Source of the DNA: CAMLQK01 sp964654135
Lineage (GTDB): Bacteria; Patescibacteriota; Saccharimonadia; Saccharimonadales; UBA4665
Direction: 5' to 3'
NCBI GenBank assembly: GCA_964654135.1
Contig: CAZZHV010000008.1
Coordinates: 1-39,105, forward strand
Length of the DNA: 39,105 nucleotides
The notes below the pieces were generated by a model that worked only from the letters and a program-made list of their open reading frames with translations, did not search any database and was not told where the DNA came from. A program made the translations under genes and the position numbers. The stretch's first letter is position 1; each line of letters starts with the position of its first letter. Shown here in pieces: positions 8,289 to 16,962 of the stretch.

Positions 8289-9293
8289 TTATGCCCCAAC
8301 TTTGTTCGGTGTCTCACCTTTATAAAAATCAATAATATTTTGTATGGTTGTTTGTCGGATGCGATCCACTGCCTCGTGGGTGTTGAACGCCGCATGTGGT
8401 GTTAGGATGACGTTTTCCATAGACTTGAGTGCTGCCGTATCAACGATTGCTTGTGCAAGTTCTGGTGATATCTTTTCGTGTATATCCGCGGCTTTAACGC
8501 GCAACAATTCTTCGTGTTCCAAAACATCAAGCGCTGCCCCAGCGAGCTTGTTATCGCTGAGTGCCCTAACGAGTGCTGTTGTGTCGATGAGTTCGCCACG
8601 TGCCGTGTTAACCAATACAGCTCGTGATTTTACTCGTCCCAGGAAGTCGCTGTCAACTAGATGGTGTGTTTCTGCAGTTGCCGGTGCGTGCAATGAGATA
8701 ACATCACTTTGGCCTGCAAGTTCAGATAACTCTACGTAGGTAAAACCAAGTTCTTCGGCAGCTTTTTGGTTTGGATAGAGGTCGTAGGCGATAACATTCA
8801 TGCCAAAACCTTTGGCAATCGCAATCGCATGCTGGCCAATGCGACCAGTGCCAATGATACCGATAGTTTTGCCCTGCAAGTCAAAACCAGCCAGCGCTGG
8901 CATATCGATATCACCTTCGAGAATACTTGCTCGTGCTGCAATAATTTTGCGAGATAGTGTTAGTAGCAATGCAAACGTGAATTCTGCAACAGTCTGCTCG
9001 CCATAGCGTGGCACGTTTGTTACAGTTATACCTTTTTCACGAGCCGCCTCGAGGTCAATATGATCAAAGCCAGTAGAGCGTGTAGCGATCAACTTGAGTT
9101 TAGGCATGCTCTCCATGATCTCGCGGGTGACATTATCGTTAACAAATATTGAAATTACCTCAGTCTCGGGGTTACTATTCTTGAGGCTTACCTGCTCGTC
9201 GAGCAGCTTAAACTGATGTTCAGAACCGGATAACAATTCGGTGAAACGTTGTTTATCGGTTGCGTCGGTGTCGTAGATTGAAATAAAAGCCAT
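8289..9293 (-). CDS. D-2-hydroxyacid dehydrogenase, D-lactate dehydrogenase type
   Basis: 334 aa. An NAD-binding Rossmann motif GIIGTGRIG lies at about 145-153. The catalytic triad of the family is visible: Arg in NTARGELID, Glu in LDVLEHEE and His in TPHAAFNT. Length and the long loop before the histidine fit D-lactate dehydrogenase, which reduces pyruvate to D-lactate and regenerates NAD+ in fermentation. It is operonic with gpmA and divergent from eno, giving a lower-glycolysis and lactate block. TATACT lies 9 nt upstream of the ATG with no Shine-Dalgarno sequence, so the transcript is probably leaderless. Other 2-hydroxyacid substrates are possible. Confidence 0.9.
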   Translation of the reverse strand: MAFISIYDTDATDKQRFTELLSGSEHQFKLLDEQVSLKNSNPETEVISIFVNDNVTREIMESMPKLKLIATRSTGFDHIDLEAAREKGITVTNVPRYGEQTVAEFTFALLLTLSRKIIAARASILEGDIDMPALAGFDLQGKTIGIIGTGRIGQHAIAIAKGFGMNVIAYDLYPNQKAAEELGFTYVELSELAGQSDVISLHAPATAETHHLVDSDFLGRVKSRAVLVNTARGELIDTTALVRALSDNKLAGAALDVLEHEELLRVKAADIHEKISPELAQAIVDTAALKSMENVILTPHAAFNTHEAVDRIRQTTIQNIIDFYKGETPNKVGA

Positions 9294-9320
9294 AACATAA
9301 GTAGTATAAGGGGCTTGTCA

Positions 9321-10589
9321 ATGAAAATCCAAAGTATTCACGCTCGAACCATTTTTGATTCCCGCGGTTTTCCAACAGTTGAATGTGATGTTATCTGTGA
9401 AGACGGTACACTCGGTCGCGCAGCAGTACCATCTGGTGCGTCAACTGGTGCCGGTGAGGCTCTCGAGCTTCGCGATGGTGGCGATGCATTTAACGGTAAG
9501 GGTGTTAGCCAGGCAGTTGCCAATGTAAACGATGCAATCGCACCAGTACTCATTGGACGCGACGTCGAAAACCAGTTTGAGCTCGACCAGGCTATGATCG
9601 ATCTTGACGGTACCGAGAACAAGAGCAAGCTGGGTGCAAACGCTATTTTGGCAGTTTCACTGGCGCTTGCTCGCGCAGCGGCAGCGTCACAGGGCAAGCC
9701 ACTCTTTAAATATGTCGGTGAGCTTGTCGGCAATACTACCTATACCCTGCCACTTCCAATGCTTAACATCATGAACGGCGGCAAGCACGCTTCCGGCTCG
9801 ACTGACATTCAAGAGTTTATGATCATGCCTGTCGGTGCTACAAGCTTTGCGCACGCTATGCAAATGGCGAGCGAAATTTATCACGTACTCGGCAAGGTCC
9901 TTGCTGCCAAAGACTATGCTACTACTGTTGGCGACGAAGGTGGCTACGCACCGAGCGTTAAGGGCGGCTCAAACGAAGCTCTTGAACTTATCGAAGAAGC
10001 TGTAGCCAAGGCCGGTTACCAAATGGGAACCGACGTTAAATTAGCACTCGATGTTGCCTCTAGTGAACTCATGGTCGAAGGTGCATACAACTTCTCACGC
10101 GAACAGCGTATGTTTACAACGACCGAACTCATCGACTTCTACAAAGACCTTGCAGATAAGTTCCCACTTATTTCTATCGAAGATGGTCTCGGCGAAGACG
10201 ACTGGGACGGTTGGAAGCAGCTCACCGAAACCCTTGGCGACAGGCTCCAGCTTGTCGGTGACGATTTGCTCGTAACTAACACTAAATTGCTCGAGAAAGC
10301 GATTGCCGAAAAGTCTGCAAACGCTATTTTGATCAAACCAAACCAAATTGGTTCTCTTACCGAAACAATTCGTGCCGTCCAGATGGCCCAAGAAGCTGGT
10401 TGGAACACCGTGATGTCACATCGCTCTGGCGAGACCGAAGACGCCACAATTGCCCACCTGGCAGTTGGCCTTAACACAGGTCAGATCAAGACTGGTTCAT
10501 TCTCACGCTCAGACCGCATTGCTAAATACAATGAACTGATGCGCATTAGTGAACAACTCGATAACCCGCAACTTGCCAAGCCTTTCTAG
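9321..10589 (+). CDS. eno: Enolase
   Basis: 422 aa, full length. It starts MKIQSIHARTIFDSRGFPTVE; the ATG at 9321 was chosen over the upstream in-frame TTG at 9315 because it matches enolase N-termini and has AAGGGG in front. Conserved features: GASTG loop, SIEDGLGEDDWDGW with a metal ligand, QLVGDDLLVTN, the catalytic Lys in ILIKPNQIG, and SHRSGETED. It catalyses 2-phosphoglycerate to phosphoenolpyruvate. It is divergent from the ldh-gpmA operon. Confidence 0.99.
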   Translation: MKIQSIHARTIFDSRGFPTVECDVICEDGTLGRAAVPSGASTGAGEALELRDGGDAFNGKGVSQAVANVNDAIAPVLIGRDVENQFELDQAMIDLDGTENKSKLGANAILAVSLALARAAAASQGKPLFKYVGELVGNTTYTLPLPMLNIMNGGKHASGSTDIQEFMIMPVGATSFAHAMQMASEIYHVLGKVLAAKDYATTVGDEGGYAPSVKGGSNEALELIEEAVAKAGYQMGTDVKLALDVASSELMVEGAYNFSREQRMFTTTELIDFYKDLADKFPLISIEDGLGEDDWDGWKQLTETLGDRLQLVGDDLLVTNTKLLEKAIAEKSANAILIKPNQIGSLTETIRAVQMAQEAGWNTVMSHRSGETEDATIAHLAVGLNTGQIKTGSFSRSDRIAKYNELMRISEQLDNPQLAKPF

Positions 10590-10606
10590 GCTCCGCGAAA
10601 CGCATA

Positions 10607-10640
10607 TAAAAATACCCTGGATTACGCCGGGGTATTTTTA
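10607..10640 (+). terminator. Enolase terminator
   Basis: TAAAAATACCC...GGGTATTTTTA forms a stable stem with flanking A and T runs, 18 nt after the eno stop. Confidence 0.88.
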
Positions 10641-10644
10641 AAAT

Positions 10645-10667
10645 CAAAAACCGCCCTAGTTGGCGGT
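10645..10667 (-). terminator. Terminator of the FtsH-like unit
   Basis: On the minus strand ACCGCC, AACTA, GGGCGG is followed by TTTTTGATTTT. It is the last element of the FtsH-like transcription unit, beyond the large nested hairpin. Confidence 0.75.
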
Positions 10668-10686
10668 GTCATACGTAGTTGTAGCC

Positions 10687-10741
10687 GACAGATGGGGGTG
10701 AGATGCACGCGTGTGCATATGACCTCACGGTCCCATCTGTC
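10687..10741 (-). other. Nested three-stem hairpin in the 3' UTR of the FtsH-like gene
   Basis: Outer stem GACAGATGGG/CCCATCTGTC (10 bp), middle stem GTGAG/CTCAC, terminal stem ATGCAC/GTGCAT. No T run follows it, so it is not a simple terminator. Two perfect palindromes (CCGGAATTTCCGG and TTAGCCTAGGCTAA) lie between it and the stop codon. The same nested plan recurs after other GC-rich genes of the window. Confidence 0.85.
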
Positions 10742-10791
10742 GTGGCCCGGAATTTCCGGACTTGTTAGCCTAGGCTAACCATTTTGCCTAG

Positions 10792-12573
10792 TCAGGCAGC
10801 TTGCGTTTGCTCCTGGATCTCCAGAACCTGCTCACGGCTGAGCGCCTTGTCGGTCAGCAGCCTGTCACGCAGAGCCTCTACGAGGCTGACCTGGTCAGCG
10901 ATGAGCGACTTGGCTGCTGCCAGTGCCTCATTCAGCAGATGCTGGATAGCGTTGCTGATCAGCGGCGCCTGCGGGTGATCTTCCCATGTGCTGGGATCGA
11001 CGGTCATCAGTACTCCGCCGATGGTTGTCGCACAGACTGCGCGCGTTGCCATCGCCGTAGCGATCTCCAGATCGTGTGCCACACCGGCGCTCGCTCCTCG
11101 TTGAGGATTGAGGTGCTGCTCGGCCGCCAGGCCGCCCATCAGGACGGTCAGTTCCTCCATGAGGATCGGTCGAGTGATCAGCTGCCTGTCGTCGCGCGTG
11201 AACCAGGTGCTGCCACCGCTCTGCTCGATCGGGATGATCGTGACGTGTTGCAGCGTGAACCGGTCAGTGCTGAGCGCAGCAACAGTGTGTCCACTCTCAT
11301 GGATGGCTGCGATTACCGCATCTGCTTCGTGCACGGCAGCTGACTCTCGCGGCACACCCATGGCCACACGGATTACTGCTGTACGCAGCGTCTCCATAGT
11401 GAGAGTCTTGTCCTTGCCGCCTGTGGCACGATATGTGAGCCGTTCTGCCTCCTTGACGACCTCTTCGATCTGGGCGCCGCTCATGTCGCTTGTCAGTTGC
11501 GCCAGCGGCCTCAGATCGACGTGCCCGTCCAGCTCGTGGTTCTCGGTGTAGAGCTGGAACATCTTCTGCCGCGCCAGGACATCTGGTTTGGGCATGGGGA
11601 TGTGCTTGCCAAGTCGACCCGGGCGCAAGATGGCTTCGTCGATAGCCTTCTTGTGATTCGTGGCACCGATGACAATCACGAACGGGTACTGCTCGAACAG
11701 AATGCCGAGCTCGTGGAGGAGTGCATCAGTTGTGGTGTTGCGCTCCTGCTGCCCGCCGAGAGTGTGGTCATGTACTGAGCGCTTGTGCGCCAGACCGTCT
11801 ACTTCATCCATGAAGATGATCGCGGCGTTTTCACCACGCTCCTCAAGCTCTTTCTTGACGCTTGAGAAAAACTCGGCTATCAGCCGTGCGCTGTGGTTGA
11901 CGAACATGCTGGTGAGCGCCGGACCACTCAGGTAGTAGAACGGAACGTCAGCTTCACCTGCAACCGCCTTGGCCAGCAGCGTCTTGCCGACACCCGTCTC
12001 ACCATCCAGCAAAATGCCTTGGTCGATGGCCGGGCCGTTGTAGTTCTGAGGGTCCCTGAGAGCCTCAACAACTAGCTGGAGATCGGCGATCGCCTCGTCG
12101 GCGCCTATGACGTTTTCGAACCTGATCTCAGGCCGCTCTGCGTTGAAACTCCCAAGCTTGGGGAGGACCTTGATACCCGCAGACATCCCATTGCGGAGCA
12201 GGAACATCAGGGCACCGATGATCAGGATGATCGGCAGAAGGCCGAGGAGCCAGAGCCAGTCGAAACCACCGTGGTTGACCTTGTAGTCGACCTTGTGGGC
12301 ATGGAGCTGGTCGACGAGATCATCTTCGTAGCTCGATGGGTAATCGACCTTGTAGGTCTTGCCACCCTTGAGCTTCGCAGTGAGCTCGTGTTCCTTGGTG
12401 TTCAGCTCGGCACTGACGACCAGCGACTGTCCGTTCTGCTTTTGGAGTGCACTAAGTGACTCCGTTGCAGACTCGTGAAACAGGCCGATAATCGACTGTC
12501 CGAAGATCACAAGGACTGCGATCAGCACGCCCAGAAGCCAGAGATTCTTTCGTATGAAGGCTTTCACCTTCAT
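10792..12573 (-). CDS. FtsH-like membrane AAA+ zinc metalloprotease, GC-rich unit
   Basis: 593 aa from the ATG at 12573. GTG at 12567 may be the real start because GAAAGGA sits 6 nt before it but abuts the ATG. TM1 (about 11-30), an extracytoplasmic domain, TM2 (about 105-127), AAA+ with Walker A GETGVGKT (191-198, usually GPPGTGKT), Walker B IIFMDE (252-257), and an SRH with ATN...RPGR (304-320). The protease domain has HESGH (425-429, HEXXH) and the third zinc ligand Asp501. The ATPase and protease sites look complete, so it should degrade membrane or regulatory proteins. Codons are much richer in G/C at third positions than those of eno and the ABC-F gene on either side. The 20 AT-rich codons upstream of ATG in the open frame are leader. 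Confidence 0.92.
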   Translation of the reverse strand: MKVKAFIRKNLWLLGVLIAVLVIFGQSIIGLFHESATESLSALQKQNGQSLVVSAELNTKEHELTAKLKGGKTYKVDYPSSYEDDLVDQLHAHKVDYKVNHGGFDWLWLLGLLPIILIIGALMFLLRNGMSAGIKVLPKLGSFNAERPEIRFENVIGADEAIADLQLVVEALRDPQNYNGPAIDQGILLDGETGVGKTLLAKAVAGEADVPFYYLSGPALTSMFVNHSARLIAEFFSSVKKELEERGENAAIIFMDEVDGLAHKRSVHDHTLGGQQERNTTTDALLHELGILFEQYPFVIVIGATNHKKAIDEAILRPGRLGKHIPMPKPDVLARQKMFQLYTENHELDGHVDLRPLAQLTSDMSGAQIEEVVKEAERLTYRATGGKDKTLTMETLRTAVIRVAMGVPRESAAVHEADAVIAAIHESGHTVAALSTDRFTLQHVTIIPIEQSGGSTWFTRDDRQLITRPILMEELTVLMGGLAAEQHLNPQRGASAGVAHDLEIATAMATRAVCATTIGGVLMTVDPSTWEDHPQAPLISNAIQHLLNEALAAAKSLIADQVSLVEALRDRLLTDKALSREQVLEIQEQTQAA

Positions 12574-12610
12574 TCCTTTCGTCGAAGTGTATGCCAGAAT
12601 AGGCTTGTAA

Positions 12611-12639
12611 ATTTTACCATATCGTTGCATTGCTTTCTA
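12611..12639 (-). promoter_or_regulatory. Promoter of the FtsH-like gene
   Basis: Minus strand TAGAAA (12634-12639), 17-bp spacer, TAAAAT (12611-12616), about 40 nt before the start codon. It is AT-rich and of the same type as promoters of neighbouring ordinary genes. Confidence 0.6.
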
Positions 12640-12691
12640 ATACGTTGCTTTAGACTATCGTTTATCAGGGGTAAGTGGTACTATTAGGGGA

Positions 12692-14350
12692 ATGATTCTT
12701 TCAGTTGATATCGAAGAAAAATCCTTTGGCAATAAGATCCTCTACCAGGATCTTAGTTTTTCAGTGCAGCCAAACGAAAAGGTCGGACTCATTGGTCGCA
12801 ATGGTACCGGTAAGTCTACCCTGCTTAATATGATTAGTGGCGACGACAAAGACTTTGAAGGCGAAATTGTGCCACGGCGTGGTTCGATTCTTGTCACGAG
12901 CCGTCAGGAACACCATGGTCACGAAAATAAGACAGTTCTCGAATATATTCAGGGCGATTTGCCAGAATACGCGCAGCTGAGCCATATTATGGCGACGTAC
13001 CCGGAACATATGGGAACTAGTGATCGCAAAATGCAGCAATACGCCGATGCGCTGGAACGTTTTGCGCAGCTTGGCTACTACCAGGTTGAGGACGAAATTC
13101 GCCAAATGTTCAACGAATACCAGTTGGACGAGTCAAAGATTCACGCTAAACTTGGCGATTTAAGCGGTGGTCAAAAACGTCTCGTCGAACTTATAAAAGT
13201 GCAGCGTTCGCGGGCCGATATTGCCCTGATCGACGAACCGACTAACCACATGGACTACATCGCCAAGCAGGCGTTTGTCCAGTGGTTCAAAAATTCCCCA
13301 GAAGCAATTTTGGTTATTACGCACGACCGCGATGTTCTTAAACAAGTCGATCGTATTATCGAAATTCGCGATGGTCAGGCCTACACTTTTAAGGGCAATT
13401 ACGACGCGTACTTACGCACCAACAAGAGCCAAATCGTCTCGCAGGTTAATGAATATGACGTTACTCAGCGCCGCATCGAGAATCTCAAAAACGATGTCGT
13501 GCGCTTCCGTCGCATGAAGGAAAAAGCTCGCGATCCTGGCACCATTCACCGCTTTAAGGGCCAGGAAGAGCGTGCCCGCAAAGAACTTGCCACACTCGAA
13601 AAGCTGGAAAAACCATCCTTCTGGATCGATCGCGAATCGACCGAAACCATGAACGATAACTTGGTCGCTGCTTACGAAAAGCACAAGGCGCGCACTATTC
13701 GCATCCGCACCCGTACCAAAGAGACGCAATCACATCGCTTGCTTGTTGAAGTTTCTAAGCTGGGCTTGGGTTATGGTGATGAGCCATTGTTTGAAGATGT
13801 TAGTTTTGCATTACACGAGGGTGAGCGCACTCGCCTGCATGGTCGCAACGGCGCCGGTAAGACCACGCTGGTGCGAGCCATTATGGCTAAAGTTCGTGGT
13901 GCCGAACCTCCCTGCACCAAATTTGCAGGTCACATTGCCACCGAAAAAGAACTCAATCTGGGTTATTACGAGCAAGAAATTGACCCCTCATACCTATCTT
14001 TGACTTTGCATGACGCCATCGTGCAAATCTACGAAGACAAAGGTGCCCAGATAAACGAGCAGCGCATTAAGCAGCTCTTGAGCGACTATCTCTTTAACCC
14101 CGGCTCGGATGGCGATGTTGTACTCGAGCGCCTTAGCGGTGGTCAGAAAGCTCGTTTCCAGCTGATTGCCATGCTGGCTAACGATCCACACATTCTTATT
14201 TTGGACGAACCGACGAACCACCTTGATCTGCCAAGCATTGAAGAGCTAGAAGATGCACTCAAGAGCTACCACGGTGCAATTATCTACATCTCCCACGATA
14301 GCTACTTCGCCGAAACCTTAGGCGGCGCTACTGTAACTATTGGCCAATAA
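12692..14350 (+). CDS. ABC-F family ATPase
   Basis: 552 aa with two ABC domains and no membrane segments. Domain 1: Walker A GRNGTGKST (about 35-43), signature LSGGQKR, Walker B ALIDEPTNH. Domain 2: Walker A GRNGAGKTT, signature LSGGQKA, Walker B LILDEPTNHLD. The linker between them is long, basic and coiled-coil, with VVRFRRMKEKARDPGTIHRFKGQEE, as in ABC-F proteins that bind the ribosomal E site and act in translation or antibiotic protection. The start is probably leaderless: TACTAT lies 7 nt upstream. It is divergent from the FtsH-like unit. Confidence 0.93.
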   Translation: MILSVDIEEKSFGNKILYQDLSFSVQPNEKVGLIGRNGTGKSTLLNMISGDDKDFEGEIVPRRGSILVTSRQEHHGHENKTVLEYIQGDLPEYAQLSHIMATYPEHMGTSDRKMQQYADALERFAQLGYYQVEDEIRQMFNEYQLDESKIHAKLGDLSGGQKRLVELIKVQRSRADIALIDEPTNHMDYIAKQAFVQWFKNSPEAILVITHDRDVLKQVDRIIEIRDGQAYTFKGNYDAYLRTNKSQIVSQVNEYDVTQRRIENLKNDVVRFRRMKEKARDPGTIHRFKGQEERARKELATLEKLEKPSFWIDRESTETMNDNLVAAYEKHKARTIRIRTRTKETQSHRLLVEVSKLGLGYGDEPLFEDVSFALHEGERTRLHGRNGAGKTTLVRAIMAKVRGAEPPCTKFAGHIATEKELNLGYYEQEIDPSYLSLTLHDAIVQIYEDKGAQINEQRIKQLLSDYLFNPGSDGDVVLERLSGGQKARFQLIAMLANDPHILILDEPTNHLDLPSIEELEDALKSYHGAIIYISHDSYFAETLGGATVTIGQ

Positions 14351-14358
14351 GCCGGCGT

Positions 14359-14769
14359 TTATACTTTGGCAACAAAATAAGGCTTCTTTAGGTAGAGGCT
14401 AGCTTTAGCTGGTTTGTCACTTGTTTTGATAATATGCGTGTGCTGGTGGAGCGGTATAGTCCGCTGTATGCTGTTGCTCGAACGGGCATAAATGTTATAG
14501 TTTTGACCCTCATACGCGGCAATAACGTCCATTAATTCATGACGCTCTGCCTGATTAAGGTTGGCAAAACTCTTAACATGGCGCTTTGGAACGACCAGTA
14601 AGTGCTCGGTAACATTGCGAAATTCCCAGAGCTCATAAGGGAACATACTTTTTACGACGAAACTGTGCGGGCCTTCCGCGACAATATATTCTGGCAGGGG
14701 CTGACAAAATGGACAGACATCGTCCTTGTGACTTTTATATTTCTTTGCCGCTTTTCTGTATCTAAACAT
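14359..14769 (-). CDS. HIT-family protein (nucleotidyl hydrolase/transferase)
   Basis: 136 aa. A CPFC knuckle (19-22), the HIT core HLLVVPKRHVKSFANL and the histidine triad HQHTH (His108, His110, His112) are visible. HIT proteins cleave nucleoside phosphoramidates or dinucleoside polyphosphates such as Ap4A using the middle His. The C-terminus is slightly extended. It is convergent with the ABC-F gene (8-nt gap). Confidence 0.88.
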   Translation of the reverse strand: MFRYRKAAKKYKSHKDDVCPFCQPLPEYIVAEGPHSFVVKSMFPYELWEFRNVTEHLLVVPKRHVKSFANLNQAERHELMDVIAAYEGQNYNIYARSSNSIQRTIPLHQHTHIIKTSDKPAKASLYLKKPYFVAKV

Positions 14770-14790
14770 TCCCTACCCTTATGCATGAGA

Positions 14791-14817
14791 ACTGTCGCTA
14801 GTAGTTATAGCGACAGT
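14791..14817. other. 10-bp perfect hairpin between the HIT gene and the terC unit
   Basis: ACTGTCGCTA, a 7-nt loop, TAGCGACAGT. No T tract follows on either strand, so it may be an operator or a transcript-end structure rather than a standard terminator. Confidence 0.6.
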
Positions 14818-14896
14818 AGGTTCCACGCTCATAAAATTAACTCGCCCATATCGTACCAGACTTTAAATCAAAATTAAATATATTTTTACCATTTTC

Positions 14897-14925
14897 TTGC
14901 ACATAATGTGTGTATATTGTATAGT
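14897..14925 (+). promoter_or_regulatory. terC promoter
   Basis: TTGCAC (14897-14902), 17-bp spacer, TATAGT (14920-14925) in an AT-rich stretch. Transcription should start near 14932 and give a leader of about 110 nt. Confidence 0.7.
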
Positions 14926-14953
14926 TTCTCTCATTGCGTCTCTGACGTGAACC

Positions 14954-14969
14954 TTAACAGTGTGAATCA
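14954..14969 (+). repeat. 5' panhandle segment of terC
   Basis: TTAACAGTGTGAATCA, the perfect reverse complement of 16308-16323 after the gene. It lies inside the predicted leader. Its AACAGTG can instead pair locally with CACTGTT at 14985-14991. Confidence 0.9.
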
Positions 14970-14991
14970 AAGCCATTGGTTTGGCACTGTT

Positions 14992-15037
14992 GCATCCTGC
15001 AACAACTCACCACAAAGCTCTCGAAAGGAGCTCTGAT
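14992..15037 (+). promoter_or_regulatory. terC leader hairpins around the ribosome-binding site
   Basis: GTTGCA/TGCAAC closes on a TCC loop, followed by AGCTC/GAGCT that encloses TCGAAAG, so the Shine-Dalgarno AAAGGAG is partly in a stem. GCATCCTGCA (14992-15001) is nearly identical to GCAACCTGCA in the terD and peptidoglycan-binding leaders. Confidence 0.6.
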
Positions 15038-15042
15038 CTAGC

Positions 15043-16221
15043 ATGACAACCGCAACGCTCGCCCCCAAGAAGGGACTGCGCCATTACTACGGCGGCAGCC
15101 TTCTCGTGACCGTGATCGGTCTGGCTGTCGTCGGTGCGCTTACGGCCCTCAAGGTCGGAACCCTCACCGCCGTCGCCGGAGCCGTCGCCATCACCTTCCT
15201 GCTGGCGGGTCTGGAGACCACGCTGTCGTTCGACAACGCGGTCATCAACGCGGGAATCCTGCGCAAGCTCGACGACAAGTGGCGTCACCGGTTCCTCACC
15301 TGGGGCATCCTGATCGCCGTCGTCGGCATGCGTCTGTACTTCCCGATCGCGATCGTCCAGTTCACCGCGCACCTCGGTTTCTTCGAGGTCGGCAAGCTGG
15401 CCGTGAACGACCCGCACCAGTACGGCGAGTACCTGGAGCACGCTCACCCGCTGATCGCGATGTTCGCCGGCATGTACCTGCTGCAGATCGGTCTGGACTT
15501 CTTCTTCACCGAGCGTGACACCGTCTGGCTCAGGCCTGTCGAGCGCGCTCTCGGGAAGATCGGCCGGATGGACAACGTGGGCCTCCTGGTCGCGGTCATC
15601 GTCTATGCGGCGATCTGCATGAACTACCACGAGCGCTCCCTGTGGGTCCCCGGCATCTTCGCCATCGGCATCTACCAGGGCGTCTCCATGGTCTCCAGCC
15701 ACTTCGAGAACAAGAACGAAGAAGAAGAGGCCGCCGAGGACGAAGCGCGCAAGGAGGCCGAGGCCGCGGGGCGGAAGTACAGCATCAAGAAGCTGTCCGG
15801 TAAGGCGGCGTTCTTCATGTTCCTCTACCTGGAACTGCAGGACGCGTCCTTCTCCTTCGACGGAGTGTCCGGCGCCTTCGCCATCACCCCGAACGTCCTG
15901 TACATCACCGTCGGCCTGGCCATCGGTGCGATGTTCGTTCGGAGCATGTCCATCCACTTCGTGGAGACCGACAAGCTGGAGGAGTTCGACTACCTGGAGC
16001 ACGGCGCCTACTGGGCGATCATGGCTCTCAGCGTGCTGATCCTCATCTCACTCGGAACCGATCTCGGTGAGGTCATCCCCGGCGTTGTGACGTTCGGCAT
16101 TGTCGTGGCATCTCTCCTCTGGAGCAAGTACTTCCCGGCTCCCGAGGAGGACAACGACGGCGAGCCCAACGGCTTCGACGAGGACACCGGCACCAAGGAG
16201 CTGATCCCCGACAAGGCGTGA
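15043..16221 (+). CDS. TerC-superfamily DUF475 membrane protein, GC-rich unit
   Basis: 392 aa, about eight membrane segments. The DUF475/TerC hallmarks are ETTLSFDNAVINAGIL (about 65-80) and LQDASFSFDGVSGAFAIT (about 265-282), whose Asp residues in the membrane are thought to handle metal ions. A charged cytoplasmic loop (NKNEEEEAAEDEARKEAEAAGRK) separates the two halves, and the C-terminus is acidic. In Actinobacteria this family accompanies TerD, which is also present here at 20.5 kb. The ATG has AAAGGAG at normal spacing. Third codon positions are mostly C or G, unlike the HIT and YdjM-like neighbours. The 5' leader and 3' UTR carry a 16-nt perfect complement. Confidence 0.93.
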   Translation: MTTATLAPKKGLRHYYGGSLLVTVIGLAVVGALTALKVGTLTAVAGAVAITFLLAGLETTLSFDNAVINAGILRKLDDKWRHRFLTWGILIAVVGMRLYFPIAIVQFTAHLGFFEVGKLAVNDPHQYGEYLEHAHPLIAMFAGMYLLQIGLDFFFTERDTVWLRPVERALGKIGRMDNVGLLVAVIVYAAICMNYHERSLWVPGIFAIGIYQGVSMVSSHFENKNEEEEAAEDEARKEAEAAGRKYSIKKLSGKAAFFMFLYLELQDASFSFDGVSGAFAITPNVLYITVGLAIGAMFVRSMSIHFVETDKLEEFDYLEHGAYWAIMALSVLILISLGTDLGEVIPGVVTFGIVVASLLWSKYFPAPEEDNDGEPNGFDEDTGTKELIPDKA

Positions 16222-16251
16222 TCCATCCTGGCCGTAAGGCCTGAGGTACGG

Positions 16252-16294
16252 CGGCGGGGTCTGCAACTCTGGAATCATCCAGAAGACCTCGCCG
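16252..16294 (+). other. Nested hairpin in the terC 3' UTR
   Basis: Outer stem CGGCGGGGTCT/AGACCTCGCCG (11 bp, one G-U), inner stem TCTGG/CCAGA. The G-U pair is stable only on the RNA of the coding strand. Confidence 0.8.
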
Positions 16295-16307
16295 ACCGCA
16301 CCCGCCC

Positions 16308-16323
16308 TGATTCACACTGTTAA
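16308..16323 (+). repeat. 3' panhandle segment of terC
   Basis: TGATTCACACTGTTAA, the exact reverse complement of 14954-14969, immediately after the nested hairpin. Confidence 0.9.
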
Positions 16324-16348
16324 CCCCCCCAACCAAAGAAATTTCATC

Positions 16349-16371
16349 CACCCCAAGCAAGGGTGTTTTTT
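16349..16371 (+). terminator. terC terminator
   Basis: CACCC, loop, GGGTG, TTTTTTATTG. It ends the terC unit before the convergent YdjM-like gene. Confidence 0.8.
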
Positions 16372-16383
16372 ATTGCCTAAAAT

Positions 16384-16962
16384 CTAGACGATGTAGGTGT
16401 GCATGAGTGTAATAATATGGCTGTAGTGACTGGCGCAAAACCAAATATCTAAAGCGACAATTCCTGGAAAAACTACAAGCATTTCTGCGGCCTTGCCTGT
16501 AGCGATGCGCAAGCGTCGAAGTGGCGGAAAACCAAACTTGATAGGTATTGGCAATAACCATGGCACGCCTTCTCGGGTAAAAGAATCCATTACCAGGTGT
16601 GAAAACATACCGATCATAAATGCCCACCATACAAAACCGGTATCTACATGCGGCATTAACGGCGTAAGTGCGACAAGCAATAGGTGTACCAGCACACCAA
16701 AAATGACCAATCCCAAGATGGAATGAGTCAAAAAACGATGACCGCCGAGCAGCTTGCCGACTACCTTGCCAAAAATGCCGCCAATAGGTAGATTTCGCCA
16801 AAATGGCGCAGTTGGCTGGTCGATATCTGGTGCAATGCCGCCAATTTGATTAGCAAGTATACCTACAAGAACTGTCGATAGCGTTAAGGTTCGTGCTGGA
16901 CTCAAGAGCACAACTGCACCCAACGCGGTAATTGCGGCAAGGTCGTGAGTACGACCGGTCAT
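16384..16962 (-). CDS. YdjM/DUF457-type membrane-bound metal-dependent hydrolase
   Basis: 192 aa with about four membrane segments. The family's metal-binding motifs are present: THDLAAI near the N-terminus, GGIAPDIDQ, HRFLTHSIL and HLVMDSFTREGVPWLLPI. Biochemical function in this family is poorly known. Its ATG overlaps the stop of the upstream cupredoxin gene (TAATG), so the two are translationally coupled. Confidence 0.85.
   Translation of the reverse strand: MTGRTHDLAAITALGAVVLLSPARTLTLSTVLVGILANQIGGIAPDIDQPTAPFWRNLPIGGIFGKVVGKLLGGHRFLTHSILGLVIFGVLVHLLLVALTPLMPHVDTGFVWWAFMIGMFSHLVMDSFTREGVPWLLPIPIKFGFPPLRRLRIATGKAAEMLVVFPGIVALDIWFCASHYSHIITLMHTYIV

Noticed and set aside
15007..16002. Long open frame on the opposite strand of terC
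   Set aside because: It is a shadow of GC-rich coding sequence; the plus-strand frame matches DUF475, and the minus frame is Asp/Glu/His-rich nonsense without a start signal.
14954..16323. Inverted repeats around GC-rich genes as transposon ends
   Set aside because: Each unit has a different repeat, the repeats sit inside leader and 3' UTR rather than outside the promoters, no target-site duplication is seen next to them, and no transposase or integrase gene is present.
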